This document shows positions 19,445 through 29,670 of a stretch of DNA of 64,000 nucleotides, piece by piece; position 1 is the first letter of the stretch, and every line of letters starts with the position of its first letter. The position numbers were made by a program, and so were the translations under genes. Source of the stretch: Phycisphaerales bacterium. GTDB lineage: Bacteria; Planctomycetota; Phycisphaerae; UBA1845. The DNA lies in the NCBI GenBank assembly GCA_003597935.1, contig QZJT01000124.1, positions 1-64,000 on the forward strand. The letters are read 5' to 3'. A model generated the notes under the pieces. The model was given only the letters and a program-made list of their open reading frames with translations. It did not search any database and was not told the origin of the DNA.

Positions 19445-20131
19445 TTACCTCTCCGGGCCCTCCTCCAGCTTCATACAATACCCCGCCCCGATGACCGTGT
19501 GGATCAGCCGGCGGTCGAAGCCGCGGTCGATCTTCCGCCGCAACATGCTGACGTAGACGTCGATGACGTTGCTGTCGCTGTCGAAGTTCATGTCCCAGAC
19601 GTGCTCGCCGATCTGGGTGCGCGTCACCACGCGGCCGGGGTTGCGCATCAGGTATTCGAGCAGGGCGAATTCCTTGGCGGTCAGCTTGACGCCCTGTCCG
19701 GCCCGCGTCACCGTGCGGCGGACCAGGTCCAGCTCCACGTCGGCGAAGGTCAGCCGCGACGCCTCCCGCGCCTCGCCCCGTCTCAGCAGCGCCCGCAGCC
19801 GGGCGAGCAACTCGTCGAACTCGAACGGCTTGGTCAGATAGTCGTCGGCGCCGGCGTCCAGCCCCTGCACCTTGTCGCCGGTGCTCGACAGGGCGGTGAG
19901 CATCATGATCGGCGTGCTGACGCCGCGGCGGCGCAGGTTGCGGCAGACGCGCAGGCCGTCCTGGTCCGGCAGCATGACGTCCAGGACGATGGCGTCGTAC
20001 GGCCGGGACGCCGCCATCTCCTCGCCCTCGTGCCCCCCCCCGGCCGTGTCCACCGCGTAGCCGTTCTCGACCAGCCCCTGGCGGATCACGCCGGCCATCT
20101 TCGGATTGTCTTCGACGACGAGTATCCGCAC
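19445..20131 (-). CDS. OmpR family response regulator
   Basis: MRILVVEDNPKMAGVIRQGLVENGYAVD...IVLDVMLPDQDGLRVCRNL...DAGADDYLTKPFEFDELLARLRALLRR. Confidence 0.94.
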   Translation of the reverse strand: MRILVVEDNPKMAGVIRQGLVENGYAVDTAGGGHEGEEMAASRPYDAIVLDVMLPDQDGLRVCRNLRRRGVSTPIMMLTALSSTGDKVQGLDAGADDYLTKPFEFDELLARLRALLRRGEAREASRLTFADVELDLVRRTVTRAGQGVKLTAKEFALLEYLMRNPGRVVTRTQIGEHVWDMNFDSDSNVIDVYVSMLRRKIDRGFDRRLIHTVIGAGYCMKLEEGPER

Positions 20132-20144
20132 CCCTCAACCTCTC

Positions 20145-20272
20145 CACCTTCCAGCCTCCAACTTTCTAACCTTCCAACCTTCTAACTTTCCAACCTTCCA
20201 ACCTTCCAACCTTCCAACCTTCCAACTTTCCAACCTTCTAACCTTCCAACCTGCAACCTTCCAACCCTACCC
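20145..20272 (+). repeat. Low-complexity AACCTTCCAACC repeat
   Basis: ccttccaaccttccaaccttccaac... about 12 imperfect units between two genes. Confidence 0.9.
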
Positions 20273-21211
20273 CAGGTCCACGTTGCCTCCGCTGAGAATG
20301 ATTCCGACTCGGCGCGCGGGCGAATCGCGCGGGAACTGCGAACTCAGCACCGCCGCCACCGCCACCGCCGCGCTGGGCTCGATGACGATCTTCATCCGTT
20401 CCCAAACCAGCCGCATCGCGGCGCGAATCTCGTCGTCCGAGACAGTGATGATCCCCGCAACGTGGTCGCGGATGATAGGCCAGGTGTATTCCCCCAGGCT
20501 GGTGAGGAGCCCGTCCGCGATCGTGTTCGGCGCGGTCTGCGGGATGAGCCTTCCCGCCGCCAGCGACCGGGCGGCGTCGTCCGCCCCGGCCGGCTCGCCC
20601 GCGAAGACGCGGATCGCGGGGTCGATCCCGCGAGCCGCGATGCACGTGCCGCTGAGCAGCCCCCCCCCGCCCACCGGGGCCACGATCGCGTCGAGCTGAG
20701 GAACGGCTTCCAGCAGTTCGAGCGCGGCCGTGCCCTGGCCCGCGATGACGTGCGGGTGATCGAACGGCGGAATGAACGTCGCCCCGGTGCGTTCGGCCAC
20801 CTCAGCCGCAACCCGCTCGCGGGCCGCCAGCGTCGGCTCGCACGGATAGACCGCCGCTCCGTACTCCTCGACCGCCCGTCGCTTCACCGCCGCGGCGCTT
20901 ATCGGCATGACCACGTGGGCCGCGATCCCCTGCACCGACGCCGCCAGCGCCACCGCCTGGGCGTGGTTGCCCGAGCTGTGGGTGACGACGCCACGGCCGC
21001 AGGCCGCCTGCGGAAGCTGGAGGATGGCGTTGCAGGCCCCGCGGAACTTGAACGCCCCGACCTTTTGGAAGTTCTCGCACTTGAAGAAGAGCCGCCGCCC
21101 CGCGATCCGGTCGATCGATACGCACGTCAGCACCGGCGTGCGATGGACGAAGCGATGAATGCGCCCGTGGGCGCGGCGGACGTCCTCCAGCGTGGCGGCG
21201 TAACCGGACAT
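20267..21211 (-). CDS. Threonine/serine dehydratase (PLP-dependent)
   Basis: KCENFQKVGAFKFRGACNAI PLP-lysine motif; SSGNHAQAVALAA; VGGGGLLSG. Confidence 0.95.
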   Translation of the reverse strand: MSGYAATLEDVRRAHGRIHRFVHRTPVLTCVSIDRIAGRRLFFKCENFQKVGAFKFRGACNAILQLPQAACGRGVVTHSSGNHAQAVALAASVQGIAAHVVMPISAAAVKRRAVEEYGAAVYPCEPTLAARERVAAEVAERTGATFIPPFDHPHVIAGQGTAALELLEAVPQLDAIVAPVGGGGLLSGTCIAARGIDPAIRVFAGEPAGADDAARSLAAGRLIPQTAPNTIADGLLTSLGEYTWPIIRDHVAGIITVSDDEIRAAMRLVWERMKIVIEPSAAVAVAAVLSSQFPRDSPARRVGIILSGGNVDLG

Positions 21212-21533
21212 GGGGTCATTGTCCGGCGGATCGCGAGACTGGCAACCGGGCGGCGCCGCCCGGCACCGCGCCCAGGCCGGGCTTGCGGCATCGTATCGGC
21301 CAATCCGCCCTGCTGAGCCGGGGCGGCCTTCGGACGCAACCAAACACAACCCGTCCAGATTCTCCCCCAAATCGGCAAAGAAGTTCAGCGGTCGATGTCT
21401 ATTCCGTTGCAGAATTCCCTTGATCGGGGTGGCGAAGGACAGTATCGTAACCTTTGACTTGCGGCACACCGAACTCCAGTCGTCGTTTAGCCGCCTCCGA
21501 CACTTGCGTGGTTCATTTCAGGAGACGTCAGTG

Positions 21534-22394
21534 ATGACGATGCGAGTGACAGGACGAACCAAGCGCCCTCGGGGGAGTCGAAAAGGCGCCAAGGCACTGG
21601 CGGCCGCCACCGCGCTGGCCGGGGGCACCGAGGCCTACGCCGAAGCCATCCGGTTCGAGAACAACGGCGACTTTGAGTGGAGCGTGTGCGGCCAGAGCGT
21701 CGGCCTGGACGTCACGCTGCCGGCGGGGGCGCAGGACGGTCGGCCGGGCGCCAGCAGCTTCGAACAGTTCAGGCCCTGTCTGGACTGCCGGGCCCCCAGT
21801 GAGATCAGAATCGACGCCCCCATTTCCGGTTCGTTGGTCCTTGACGAGTGCCACGGATACGGTATCTTCGTCCATAAGTTCCCCCTGGGTCGGCGGATCG
21901 GTGAGGATCCGGGTAGACTCGAGTGGCGAAGTGCCGGGCCGGTGTATTGCGGCTACTATTGCGAAGAGTGGTATCCGCCGTCAACGGGTTACATCGGAAT
22001 CCGATTCTCCGCCCCCGACGGCTTCCACTACGGGTGGATTCACGTGCGAACCAGCGACCCCGAACAACTTCATCTCGAAGCACTCGCATGGGGCTACGAG
22101 ACCGAGCCCGATACGCAAATCCGCGCTGGCGACGGAGTCCCCCCCTGCACGGAAAACGAAAAGCTGCGACTGTCGTGCAAACCGGGCGGAACGCGGTTAA
22201 AGGTCATCATCAAGAAGGCCAAGCCAGAATCCTTCCTGACGCTGCGCCTGGACGGCAATCCAGACAGCGATCGGGTGGCCAGGGTCAACGCGCGCGGCAA
22301 GGTCAAGTGGGTCTTCGTCGAGGTCGGCCCCGGCGAGCACACGGTGGAAGTGCGCGAGTGTGGAATCCAACAGCAAATCACCTGCCCGCCGTAG
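21534..22394 (+). CDS. Secreted hypothetical protein with four-Cys C-terminal domain
   Basis: ATG with GGAGAC RBS; C-terminus CTENEKLRLSCKPGG...VEVRECGIQQQITCPP shared with two other window proteins. Confidence 0.8.
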   Translation: MTMRVTGRTKRPRGSRKGAKALAAATALAGGTEAYAEAIRFENNGDFEWSVCGQSVGLDVTLPAGAQDGRPGASSFEQFRPCLDCRAPSEIRIDAPISGSLVLDECHGYGIFVHKFPLGRRIGEDPGRLEWRSAGPVYCGYYCEEWYPPSTGYIGIRFSAPDGFHYGWIHVRTSDPEQLHLEALAWGYETEPDTQIRAGDGVPPCTENEKLRLSCKPGGTRLKVIIKKAKPESFLTLRLDGNPDSDRVARVNARGKVKWVFVEVGPGEHTVEVRECGIQQQITCPP

Positions 22395-24354
22395 GCCCCG
22401 CGTCCTCCTGATCGGCTGGGACGCCGCTGACTGGAAGATCATTACGCCGCTGGTCGAGCAGGGGCTGATGCCGAACATGGCCCGCTTCGTGGAGGAGGGG
22501 GTCATGGGCAACGTGGCCAGCCTGACGCCGATGCTGTCGCCCATGCTGTGGACGTCCATTGCGACGGGGAAGCTGGCCGACAAGCACCAAATCCTCGGCT
22601 TCGCCGAGCCGGACGCTTCCGGCGGCGTGCGGCCGGTCAGCAGCCTGGCCCGCCGGTGCCGGGCGATCTGGAACATCCTGTCCGACCGGGGGCTGAAAGC
22701 CGGGGCGATCAACTGGTTCGCCAGCCACCCGGCCGAGCGCATCAACGGCTTCGTCGTCACCGATCACTTCCCGCGCGCGGTAGCCCCCCCCGACGCAGCG
22801 TGGCCGCCGGTCCCGTTCAGCGTTCACCCGGCCGAGCTGCTCGACAAGGCATGCTCCCTGCGGATTCACCCGGGCGCGATATCGCGGCAGCAGGTGGAGT
22901 ACTTCATTCCGCGCCTCGATGAGTTCGACGCCGCCAATGATGACCATGTCAAACAGCTTCGAACGCTCCTGGCCCAGTGCGGCACGGTCCACGCGGCCGC
23001 GACCTGGCTGATGCAGGAGCACGAGTGGGACTTCCTCGGCGTCTACTACGACACCATCGACCGCGTCGGCCACGCCTTCATGGAGTTCCACCCGCCGCGC
23101 AGGGAGCAGGTCGACGCCGGGGAATTCGAGCGCTTCAAGGACGTGGTCACCGCCTGCTACCGCTTTTACGACATGATGCTGGGTCGGCTGATGGACCTGG
23201 CGGGCGAGGACACCACCGTCATCATCGTCAGCGACCACGGCTTCCAGAGCGATCACCTTCGCCCCGAAGGCTCCAGCCGCATCGACAAGGGCCAGCCCGT
23301 CGCGTGGCACCGTCGCTACGGCGTGCTGGCGATGCACGGGCCGAACATGAAGAAGGACGAGCGGGTCTACGGCGCCTCGCTGCTGGACATCACGCCGACG
23401 ATCCTCATGCTGCTGGGCCTGCCGGTGGCGGCGGACATGGACGGCAAGCCACTGACGCAAGTCATCGACGCCGAACCGGGCAGCGTCACGCTCGAAACGA
23501 TCGACACGTACGAGACCGGCGAGCCGATCGAAACAAGCTCCAACGAGACGGCGGAGGCGCTGGTGGAAGCGCAAATGCTGGAGCACTTGGCCGACCTGGG
23601 ATACATCGAAAACGCCAGCGTCGAGAACATCCGGCTGGACCGTTATCGCAACCTGGGCCAGGTCTACGCCTCGACCGGCCGCGATGAACTGGCCATGGAA
23701 CAGTTCCACCAGGCGCTGGCCCGCAAGCCGGACGATGTGGCCTCCAAGGTCGCGATCGCCTCGTGCCTGCTGAACCTGGGCCGCTTCGACGAGGGCGAGG
23801 CGCTGATACGCGAGGTCATCGGCGACAACAAGGATGCCCCATGGGCGAACCTGTACCTGGGCCGCATAGCGCTCAACCGCGGTCAGGTCGACGCGGCCCT
23901 CGATCACTTCAAACGCGCCGAGAGGAGCGAACCGGCAAACCCGGTCATACACAATCAGATCGCCGTCTCATACATGCACCAGGCTCGCTGGAAGGACGCG
24001 ATGCGATCCTTCGAGCGCGCGCTCGACATCGACAGTGAAAACGCCGAAGCCTACGACGGGCTGGGCGTGTGCCTGCGGCAGTTGGGCCGCCCGGCGCAGG
24101 CGGTGGAGAAGCACATGCGGTCGATCGCCCTTCTCCACGGCCGGCCCCAGGTCCATTTCCATCTCGGCCTGGCGCTGGCCGAGGTCGGCCGACTCGACTG
24201 GGCCATCCGCGCCTTCCACGTCGCCTTGGAACTCGCCCCCGACATGGCCGCGGCCCACCGCTGTCTGGCCGAGCTGTACGAACGCGGCAAGAAAGACCCG
24301 GAAAAGGCGGAGGAGCATCGCGACGCGGCGGCACGAATCGACGGGAGCGCGTGA
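22360..24354 (+). CDS. Alkaline phosphatase/nucleotide pyrophosphatase-like protein with C-terminal TPRs
   Basis: VLLIGWDAADWKIITPLVEQGLMPNM...TVIIVSDHGFQSDH; DITPTILMLLGLPVAADMDGKPL; TPR-like repeats. Confidence 0.92.
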   Translation: MESNSKSPARRRPRVLLIGWDAADWKIITPLVEQGLMPNMARFVEEGVMGNVASLTPMLSPMLWTSIATGKLADKHQILGFAEPDASGGVRPVSSLARRCRAIWNILSDRGLKAGAINWFASHPAERINGFVVTDHFPRAVAPPDAAWPPVPFSVHPAELLDKACSLRIHPGAISRQQVEYFIPRLDEFDAANDDHVKQLRTLLAQCGTVHAAATWLMQEHEWDFLGVYYDTIDRVGHAFMEFHPPRREQVDAGEFERFKDVVTACYRFYDMMLGRLMDLAGEDTTVIIVSDHGFQSDHLRPEGSSRIDKGQPVAWHRRYGVLAMHGPNMKKDERVYGASLLDITPTILMLLGLPVAADMDGKPLTQVIDAEPGSVTLETIDTYETGEPIETSSNETAEALVEAQMLEHLADLGYIENASVENIRLDRYRNLGQVYASTGRDELAMEQFHQALARKPDDVASKVAIASCLLNLGRFDEGEALIREVIGDNKDAPWANLYLGRIALNRGQVDAALDHFKRAERSEPANPVIHNQIAVSYMHQARWKDAMRSFERALDIDSENAEAYDGLGVCLRQLGRPAQAVEKHMRSIALLHGRPQVHFHLGLALAEVGRLDWAIRAFHVALELAPDMAAAHRCLAELYERGKKDPEKAEEHRDAAARIDGSA

Positions 24355-24554
24355 GATGTTCAGCGGATTCGACCTGGGAGCGCCCGAACTCGACCGGCGA
24401 GCGCCGTCAGATCCACGCCGTCTTCCTCTGATCCGCGTTCATCCGTGTTCATCTGCGGTTCATTCCCCTCCGCAACCGTCGATCGAGCAGCATATTTGGA
24501 CCGCCGATGAACGCTGATAAACGCGGGGGCAGACGGAGCGAGTAGTCAGGATTG

Positions 24555-24647
24555 CGGCCCAGCGCATCATCATGGACCTTGACGACACGACCAACAAGCC
24601 GTACGGGCAGCGATTCCGCAACCTGGTTGTAAATCGCGGCGAATGAG
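24555..24647 (+). pseudogene. Possible IS1380-family transposase fragment
   Basis: Short reading RIAAQRIIMDLDDTTNKPYGQRFRNLVVNRGE-stop resembles the DxDDT...HGQQ region of IS1380 transposases. Confidence 0.35.
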
Positions 24648-24696
24648 GCGGTTGGGGCTGGAATTGGAGGGGTGACTCCCTCACTCCCTGCTCCCA

Positions 24697-25299
24697 TCAA
24701 AGGTACCCCAGATCCTGCAAGCGCCGCTTGATCATTTCTTCCTCTTTCGCGGTGTACTCGGCCGATTCGACGCGGGGGATGCGGCCAAGGAGTTCGAGCG
24801 TGGCGGTCACTTGTTCGGCGGCGTTTTCGACGTCCAACTGGTCGGTGTTGAGCAGCACCTCCGGCTTGAGCGGTTCCTCGTAGGGGGCATTGATCCCGGC
24901 CACGTGCGCGATCTCGCCGCGCTGGGCCTTTTCGAACAGTTCGGCCGCGCCCCGCTTCATCACGACCTCCATCGGGCAGCGGCAGTAGACCTCGATGAAG
25001 GCGCCCACCTCGGCCCGGACCTTGTCTCGGGCGTCGCGGTATGGGGACACGGCGGTGACGACGGCCACGATGCCGTTGCGGTTCAGCAGGCGGCACTCAT
25101 AGCCCAGCCGCAGCAGATTGGTCTCGATCTCCTCGCGGGTGAACCCCAGGTTGCGGTTGAGCTGCTGGCGGATGCGGCCGGAGTCGAGGACTTCCACCTT
25201 GAAGCCGCGGGCGCGGAGCGTGCGGGCCACGGCGTGTCCGATGGTGGACTTGCCCGACCCTGACAGCCCCGTGAACCAGATGGTGAATGCCGCGTCCAC
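24697..25299 (-). CDS. cysC: Adenylylsulfate kinase
   Basis: IWFTGLSGSGKSTIGHAVARTLRARGFKVEVLDSGRIRQQLNRNLGFTREEIETNLLRLGYECRLLNRNGIVAVVTAVSPYRDARDKVR. Confidence 0.95.
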   Translation of the reverse strand: MDAAFTIWFTGLSGSGKSTIGHAVARTLRARGFKVEVLDSGRIRQQLNRNLGFTREEIETNLLRLGYECRLLNRNGIVAVVTAVSPYRDARDKVRAEVGAFIEVYCRCPMEVVMKRGAAELFEKAQRGEIAHVAGINAPYEEPLKPEVLLNTDQLDVENAAEQVTATLELLGRIPRVESAEYTAKEEEMIKRRLQDLGYL

Positions 25300-25302
25300 T
25301 TG

Positions 25303-26739
25303 TCACCAGGCGCCTACGCCGAGCACGGTCCGCCACCAGACGTACACGACCAGCAGCATCACGACAAACGCGCAGACCGTCAACCACCAGCCGAGCGTCA
25401 CGACCTCGCGGACGCTGTAGTGGCCGGCGGCGAAGGCGATCGCATTGGGCGGCGAACTGACCGGCAGCAGGAACGACAGCCCCGTGGGCACCGTCACCAC
25501 CAGGGTCATCATCACCGGGCGGATCCCCGTCATCTCGCCCAGGGCGAAGCCGATCGGCAACAGGATGGCCACCGCGGCCGCGTTGCTGATCGCCTCGGTC
25601 AGTGCCATCGCCACCAGCACCAGCAGTGCCAGCACCAGCCAGGAGGGCGTCTGCTGCGTGATGACCAGTCGGGAAAGCCACTCCATGGCGTGGGTCTCGG
25701 TCAGCGACTGCCCCAGCACCACCGCGCCGCCATAGAGGACGATGACGCCCCAGTTGACGTATCCCTGAATGGCGTTCCACTCGACGATCCGCAGCAGGAA
25801 CAGCGACCCGGCCGCCAGGGCCGCGATGACGGCAATGCCGAAGGTCTTGCCGACCGCGATCCACGCCGCGATGGTGAGCACCGTCAGCCAGGCGAGCCGC
25901 CGCTCGCGCCCGGACATCGGCCCCAGCAGGCGCACGCGCTCGTCCAGCATCTGCGTCGCCGGGGTCACGTCGTCGACGTCGTCGGGCAGACGGACCCGCA
26001 GGATGACCGCGGCCGCCGCCGTCAACAGGACGACCAGCGGGATGCACGCGATCGCCCATTGCAGGAACTCGATCGTCTGGCCGGGATACTCCTTCTCCAG
26101 CAGGCTCAGCGCCAGCGGGCCTCTGCCCCCCCCCAGAATCGTGCCGCAGGACCCGATGATCGACCCCCAGGCCAGGGCCAGAAACAGCCGCTTGGCGTAG
26201 GCGTGCCCGCGCTCCAGCTTCATGGCGTCGACGATTTCGACCGCGATTGGGTAGATCATGGCGGCCACGCCGTAGGAGGGCATCCACAGCGCCAGGAATG
26301 CGGCGGACAGCAGCACGCCGTTGATCAGCCGGTGCGGCGTGCGGTCGAACCGCTGCAGGGCCAGCAGGGTGATGCGCTTGGACAAGCCCGTCGCGATCAT
26401 GGCGGCCGCCAGCAGAAACACCCCCATGATGAAGAAGACCGCGCTGTTTCCGAAGAACGAGAAGACGGTGTCAGCCGGCAGCACGTTGAGCAGCGGCAGC
26501 AGCGCGATGACGAGCAGGCCGGAGGCCGGCAGCGGGATGATGCTGGTGAACCACAGCGCGACGGCGAGGATGAAGACGGCCACGCAGCGCTGGGCCGCGG
26601 CCGGGTGGAGCGAGACCGGCAGGCGGTCGGGCGTCACAAAGGTCGGCAGCAGGCACAGGGCCAGCGCCGCGGCCGCCGCGGCGATGACGATGGCGGCCTT
26701 GACGCGCGTCCTGTCCCAGCCACCCTTCAACTTCGACAC
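25303..26739 (-). CDS. SLC13/DASS family sodium:anion (sulfate) symporter
   Basis: GSIIGSCGTILGGGRGPLALSLLEKEY; multiple TM; SFLLPVSSPPNAIAF; adjacent to cysC. Confidence 0.92.
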   Translation of the reverse strand: MSKLKGGWDRTRVKAAIVIAAAAAALALCLLPTFVTPDRLPVSLHPAAAQRCVAVFILAVALWFTSIIPLPASGLLVIALLPLLNVLPADTVFSFFGNSAVFFIMGVFLLAAAMIATGLSKRITLLALQRFDRTPHRLINGVLLSAAFLALWMPSYGVAAMIYPIAVEIVDAMKLERGHAYAKRLFLALAWGSIIGSCGTILGGGRGPLALSLLEKEYPGQTIEFLQWAIACIPLVVLLTAAAAVILRVRLPDDVDDVTPATQMLDERVRLLGPMSGRERRLAWLTVLTIAAWIAVGKTFGIAVIAALAAGSLFLLRIVEWNAIQGYVNWGVIVLYGGAVVLGQSLTETHAMEWLSRLVITQQTPSWLVLALLVLVAMALTEAISNAAAVAILLPIGFALGEMTGIRPVMMTLVVTVPTGLSFLLPVSSPPNAIAFAAGHYSVREVVTLGWWLTVCAFVVMLLVVYVWWRTVLGVGAW

Positions 26740-26759
26740 CGCGTTCCGATCGATGGACG

Positions 26760-27305
26760 TCAGGAATCGTAGTGCAGCACGGAATGAAGGGGATATCGGC
26801 TCAGCTTGCGGCGGCCGTTGAGAAAGGTCAGTTCGATCAGCACGGCGATGCCGGCCACCACTCCGCCCAGCCGCTCGACCAGCCGCCCGCAGGCCGTCAT
26901 CGTCCCCCCGGTGGCCAGCACGTCGTCCACCAGCAGCACCCGGTCGCCCGGCCGCAGGGCGTCGGCATGCATCTCCAGGCTGTCGGTGCCGTATTCGAGG
27001 TCATACTCTTCACGGTGGGCCTCATAGGGGAGTTTGCCGGGCTTGCGGATCGGGATGAACCCGGCCGAGAGGTGGCCGGCGATCGCCGTGCCGAAGATGA
27101 AGCCGCGCGATTCGGCGCTGGCGACGGCGTCGATCTTCATGCTGCGGAACGGCTGCGTCAGATACTCGATGGCCAGCGCCAGCCCGGCCGGGTCGCGCAG
27201 CAGCGGCGTGATGTCCTTGAACGCCACGCCGGGCTTGGGGAAATCCGGGATGTCGCGGATGAGGTCGCGCAGCTTGGTGATACGGATCGGTCCCGGCTCT
27301 TCCAT
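26760..27305 (-). CDS. apt: Adenine phosphoribosyltransferase
   Basis: LRDLIRDIPDFPKPGVAFKDITPLL; SRGFIFGTAIA; VLLVDDVLATGGTM. Confidence 0.96.
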   Translation of the reverse strand: MEEPGPIRITKLRDLIRDIPDFPKPGVAFKDITPLLRDPAGLALAIEYLTQPFRSMKIDAVASAESRGFIFGTAIAGHLSAGFIPIRKPGKLPYEAHREEYDLEYGTDSLEMHADALRPGDRVLLVDDVLATGGTMTACGRLVERLGGVVAGIAVLIELTFLNGRRKLSRYPLHSVLHYDS

Positions 27306-27361
27306 GGTGATTCCTCCGGCGACCGGCCGGACCCCATCCATTCCTGAGACTGCGGGCGCCA

Positions 27362-27847
27362 TCAAGGCTCCACGTCCGGGCGCTCGGCGTTGCCGTCGGC
27401 GTCCAGCGCCGTGCGGCGCGTCTCCATGGCCCGCTCGAAGAGCGCGTCGTTGGCCACGGGCGGCTGCGGCTGGAGGGTGAACTCGCGCTGCCGGGCGTCC
27501 ACGATCTGTCCCGGCCACAGCACCTCGGCCACGAAGTCCAGCGGCGGGATCTGATACCAGGGCGGGCGCAGCGTCCAATGCGTGTTCAGCGTCGCGTACC
27601 CGTCCTTGCGGATGAGCACTTCGTAGTCGCCATACCAGGTGAAATCGACCGTCACCTCGGACCGGCCGACCTCCTCGTCGTTGAGGTAGACCAGGGCCCC
27701 GGCCGGCTGCGTGGTGATGGTCATCGTTCGGCGGACGCAGCCGGGCAGTGCGAGCAGGGCGAAAACAAGCACGATAGCCGTGATGCGGCCCGCGATGCAT
27801 GGGCGCGCTCGCGCGCGACGCTCTGGTTTCGCAACATCCGACGTCAA
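27362..27847 (-). CDS. PEGA-domain lipoprotein
   Basis: LLALPGCVRRTMTITTQPAGALVYLNDEEVGRSEVTVDFTWYGDYEVLIRKDGY. Confidence 0.88.
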   Translation of the reverse strand: MTSDVAKPERRARARPCIAGRITAIVLVFALLALPGCVRRTMTITTQPAGALVYLNDEEVGRSEVTVDFTWYGDYEVLIRKDGYATLNTHWTLRPPWYQIPPLDFVAEVLWPGQIVDARQREFTLQPQPPVANDALFERAMETRRTALDADGNAERPDVEP

Positions 27848-27974
27848 AGGCGATACTCAGTGCCGGAACCTCCGGCTCCTGCGGTGGCCCGCCGAAAGCC
27901 GACGGGGTTCCGACAGGGGCAGTTGTAACGAACGCCGGCGAAGATTCAACGGTGTCACGCCGGACCTGCCCCGG

Positions 27975-29582
27975 TCAGGGGGGGTTGCGGATTTCGAAAA
28001 CGTCCACCCAGCCGATATCGAAGATCCAGGGTGAGTGAAACCGGTGCTGGTGCGTCGTCGGGCAGGGGTTGAACTCTCCCTCCATGCGCGGCGACACGAG
28101 GATGATCCGCCGATAGCCGCAAGCGTCCGCCTTCGTGTCGTCAGACATGGCGTCTTCGAGCAACAGACACGCCGCGGAACGCTGCCTCATGTAGTACCGG
28201 ACCTGGATGAACTCGCGGCGGGCCCAGTAGGGTGGCGTCCAGCCGATGGCGTCGAAAACGACCAGATCGTCCGGGCCGGCGTACAGGTCGACGATGGCCG
28301 CCGCGCGGCGTGCGTGCGGCGTGTGGATCGCGGGTGGGCGGAGCGTCAGGCCGACGATGGTCACGCCGGCCGCGACCGCCAGCCACGTGGTCCGTCGCGG
28401 GCACTGGCCGACGCCCAGCACGATCAACGCCACCACGCCGGGCGCGGCGATGCAACTGTAGCGGGCGTGGGTCAGCAGTTCCTTCCCGGTCGTCAGATCC
28501 ACGGCCGTCAGGATCAGAATCGGCAGCAGCGCCCACACCGCGAAGGGAAGGGGCGCTCCCACCCGCCGCCGCCACAGCAGCACAGCGGGCTGGACGAGGA
28601 TGGCCAGCCCGGCCAGCGCCTCGATCTCGATGTTCCAACTCGTCCAGTCGGGCAGCGGCCGCGCGATCGTCAGGCGCAGCGGCAGCGACGCCGCCCGCAG
28701 CAGCGTCCGGCGGACGTGATCCGGGGCGGTGTCCATCAGCCAGTCCTGGGCGCCGATGAAGTCGAGTTGGGCGGCGAGCGAAGGACCCCAGACCACCGCG
28801 AACAGCGCCGCCGAGGCCGCGACCGCCGCCAGCCACGCCCGCAGCAGCGAGCCGCGCCAGCGGATCACGGCGATCAGCACATGGCCGAACAGCGCCAGGG
28901 CCGCGAAATAGTGCGTCATCATCGCCGCCAGCAGGCAGGCGCCATACGAACAGGCCGCGATCCAGCGCCCGCGCCGCGTCAGGGTGCTCCACCTCCGCCC
29001 CATCACCTCAAACAGCCAGTAGGCCGTGCTGATCAGGGCGATGGACAGGGCATAGGGCCTGGCCTGCTGACCCGCGAGAATGTGCGCGTGGCTGATGGCC
29101 AGGATCCCGCCGATCACCAGACCGATACGTCCGGCGCCGTGCAGGCGGCACAGCAGCACGACGGGTACGATCGACAGGGCCGAAATCAGGATCGACGGCA
29201 GGCGCGTCGCCACGTCGCCGGCGCCCCAGAGTCGCCGCCACGCGTAGAGCAGGATGAAGTACACCGGCGGATGGCTGTCGTCGCGCATGCCGCGCCAGAC
29301 GGCGGCGGCGGAGGATCCTGCGTCGAACGTGGTATGGTCGGCGACCTTTCGGAGGATTTGGCCGGCGGGCAGGGCCTCGAACTCGGCCCGCCGGCCGGCG
29401 GAATTGAGCAGCGAGTGGAGTTCGTCCAGCCAGTAGTCCTCCGTGTCGATGTTCCACGCCCGCACCGCCAGCGCGATGAGCAGGATCACGGCCAGCCACT
29501 GCCCGAATCGCCGAGCAGGCGGGCGGTGCGTCGCATCCGCGGCGGCGGCACGCGCGGTCGGTTGGGTCGGCTTACGGGCCAC
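27975..29582 (-). CDS. Membrane glycosyltransferase (GT39/PMT-like)
   Basis: DTEDYWLDELHSLLNS; RDDSHPPVYFILLYAWRRLWGAGDVATRLPSIL; multiple TM. Confidence 0.85.
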   Translation of the reverse strand: MARKPTQPTARAAAADATHRPPARRFGQWLAVILLIALAVRAWNIDTEDYWLDELHSLLNSAGRRAEFEALPAGQILRKVADHTTFDAGSSAAAVWRGMRDDSHPPVYFILLYAWRRLWGAGDVATRLPSILISALSIVPVVLLCRLHGAGRIGLVIGGILAISHAHILAGQQARPYALSIALISTAYWLFEVMGRRWSTLTRRGRWIAACSYGACLLAAMMTHYFAALALFGHVLIAVIRWRGSLLRAWLAAVAASAALFAVVWGPSLAAQLDFIGAQDWLMDTAPDHVRRTLLRAASLPLRLTIARPLPDWTSWNIEIEALAGLAILVQPAVLLWRRRVGAPLPFAVWALLPILILTAVDLTTGKELLTHARYSCIAAPGVVALIVLGVGQCPRRTTWLAVAAGVTIVGLTLRPPAIHTPHARRAAAIVDLYAGPDDLVVFDAIGWTPPYWARREFIQVRYYMRQRSAACLLLEDAMSDDTKADACGYRRIILVSPRMEGEFNPCPTTHQHRFHSPWIFDIGWVDVFEIRNPP

Positions 29583-29670
29583 GGTCCGAGAGCAAAGGGC
29601 AACGCACGTCGGGCGTCAACCAGCCACCGGTGGATTGCCGCCTGCGCGGGGGCGCTCTACACTTTTCACC

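Noticed and set aside
22378-23952. 524-aa minus-strand ORF
   Set aside because: Antisense to the phosphatase-TPR gene; His/Arg-rich shadow translation without recognisable motifs.
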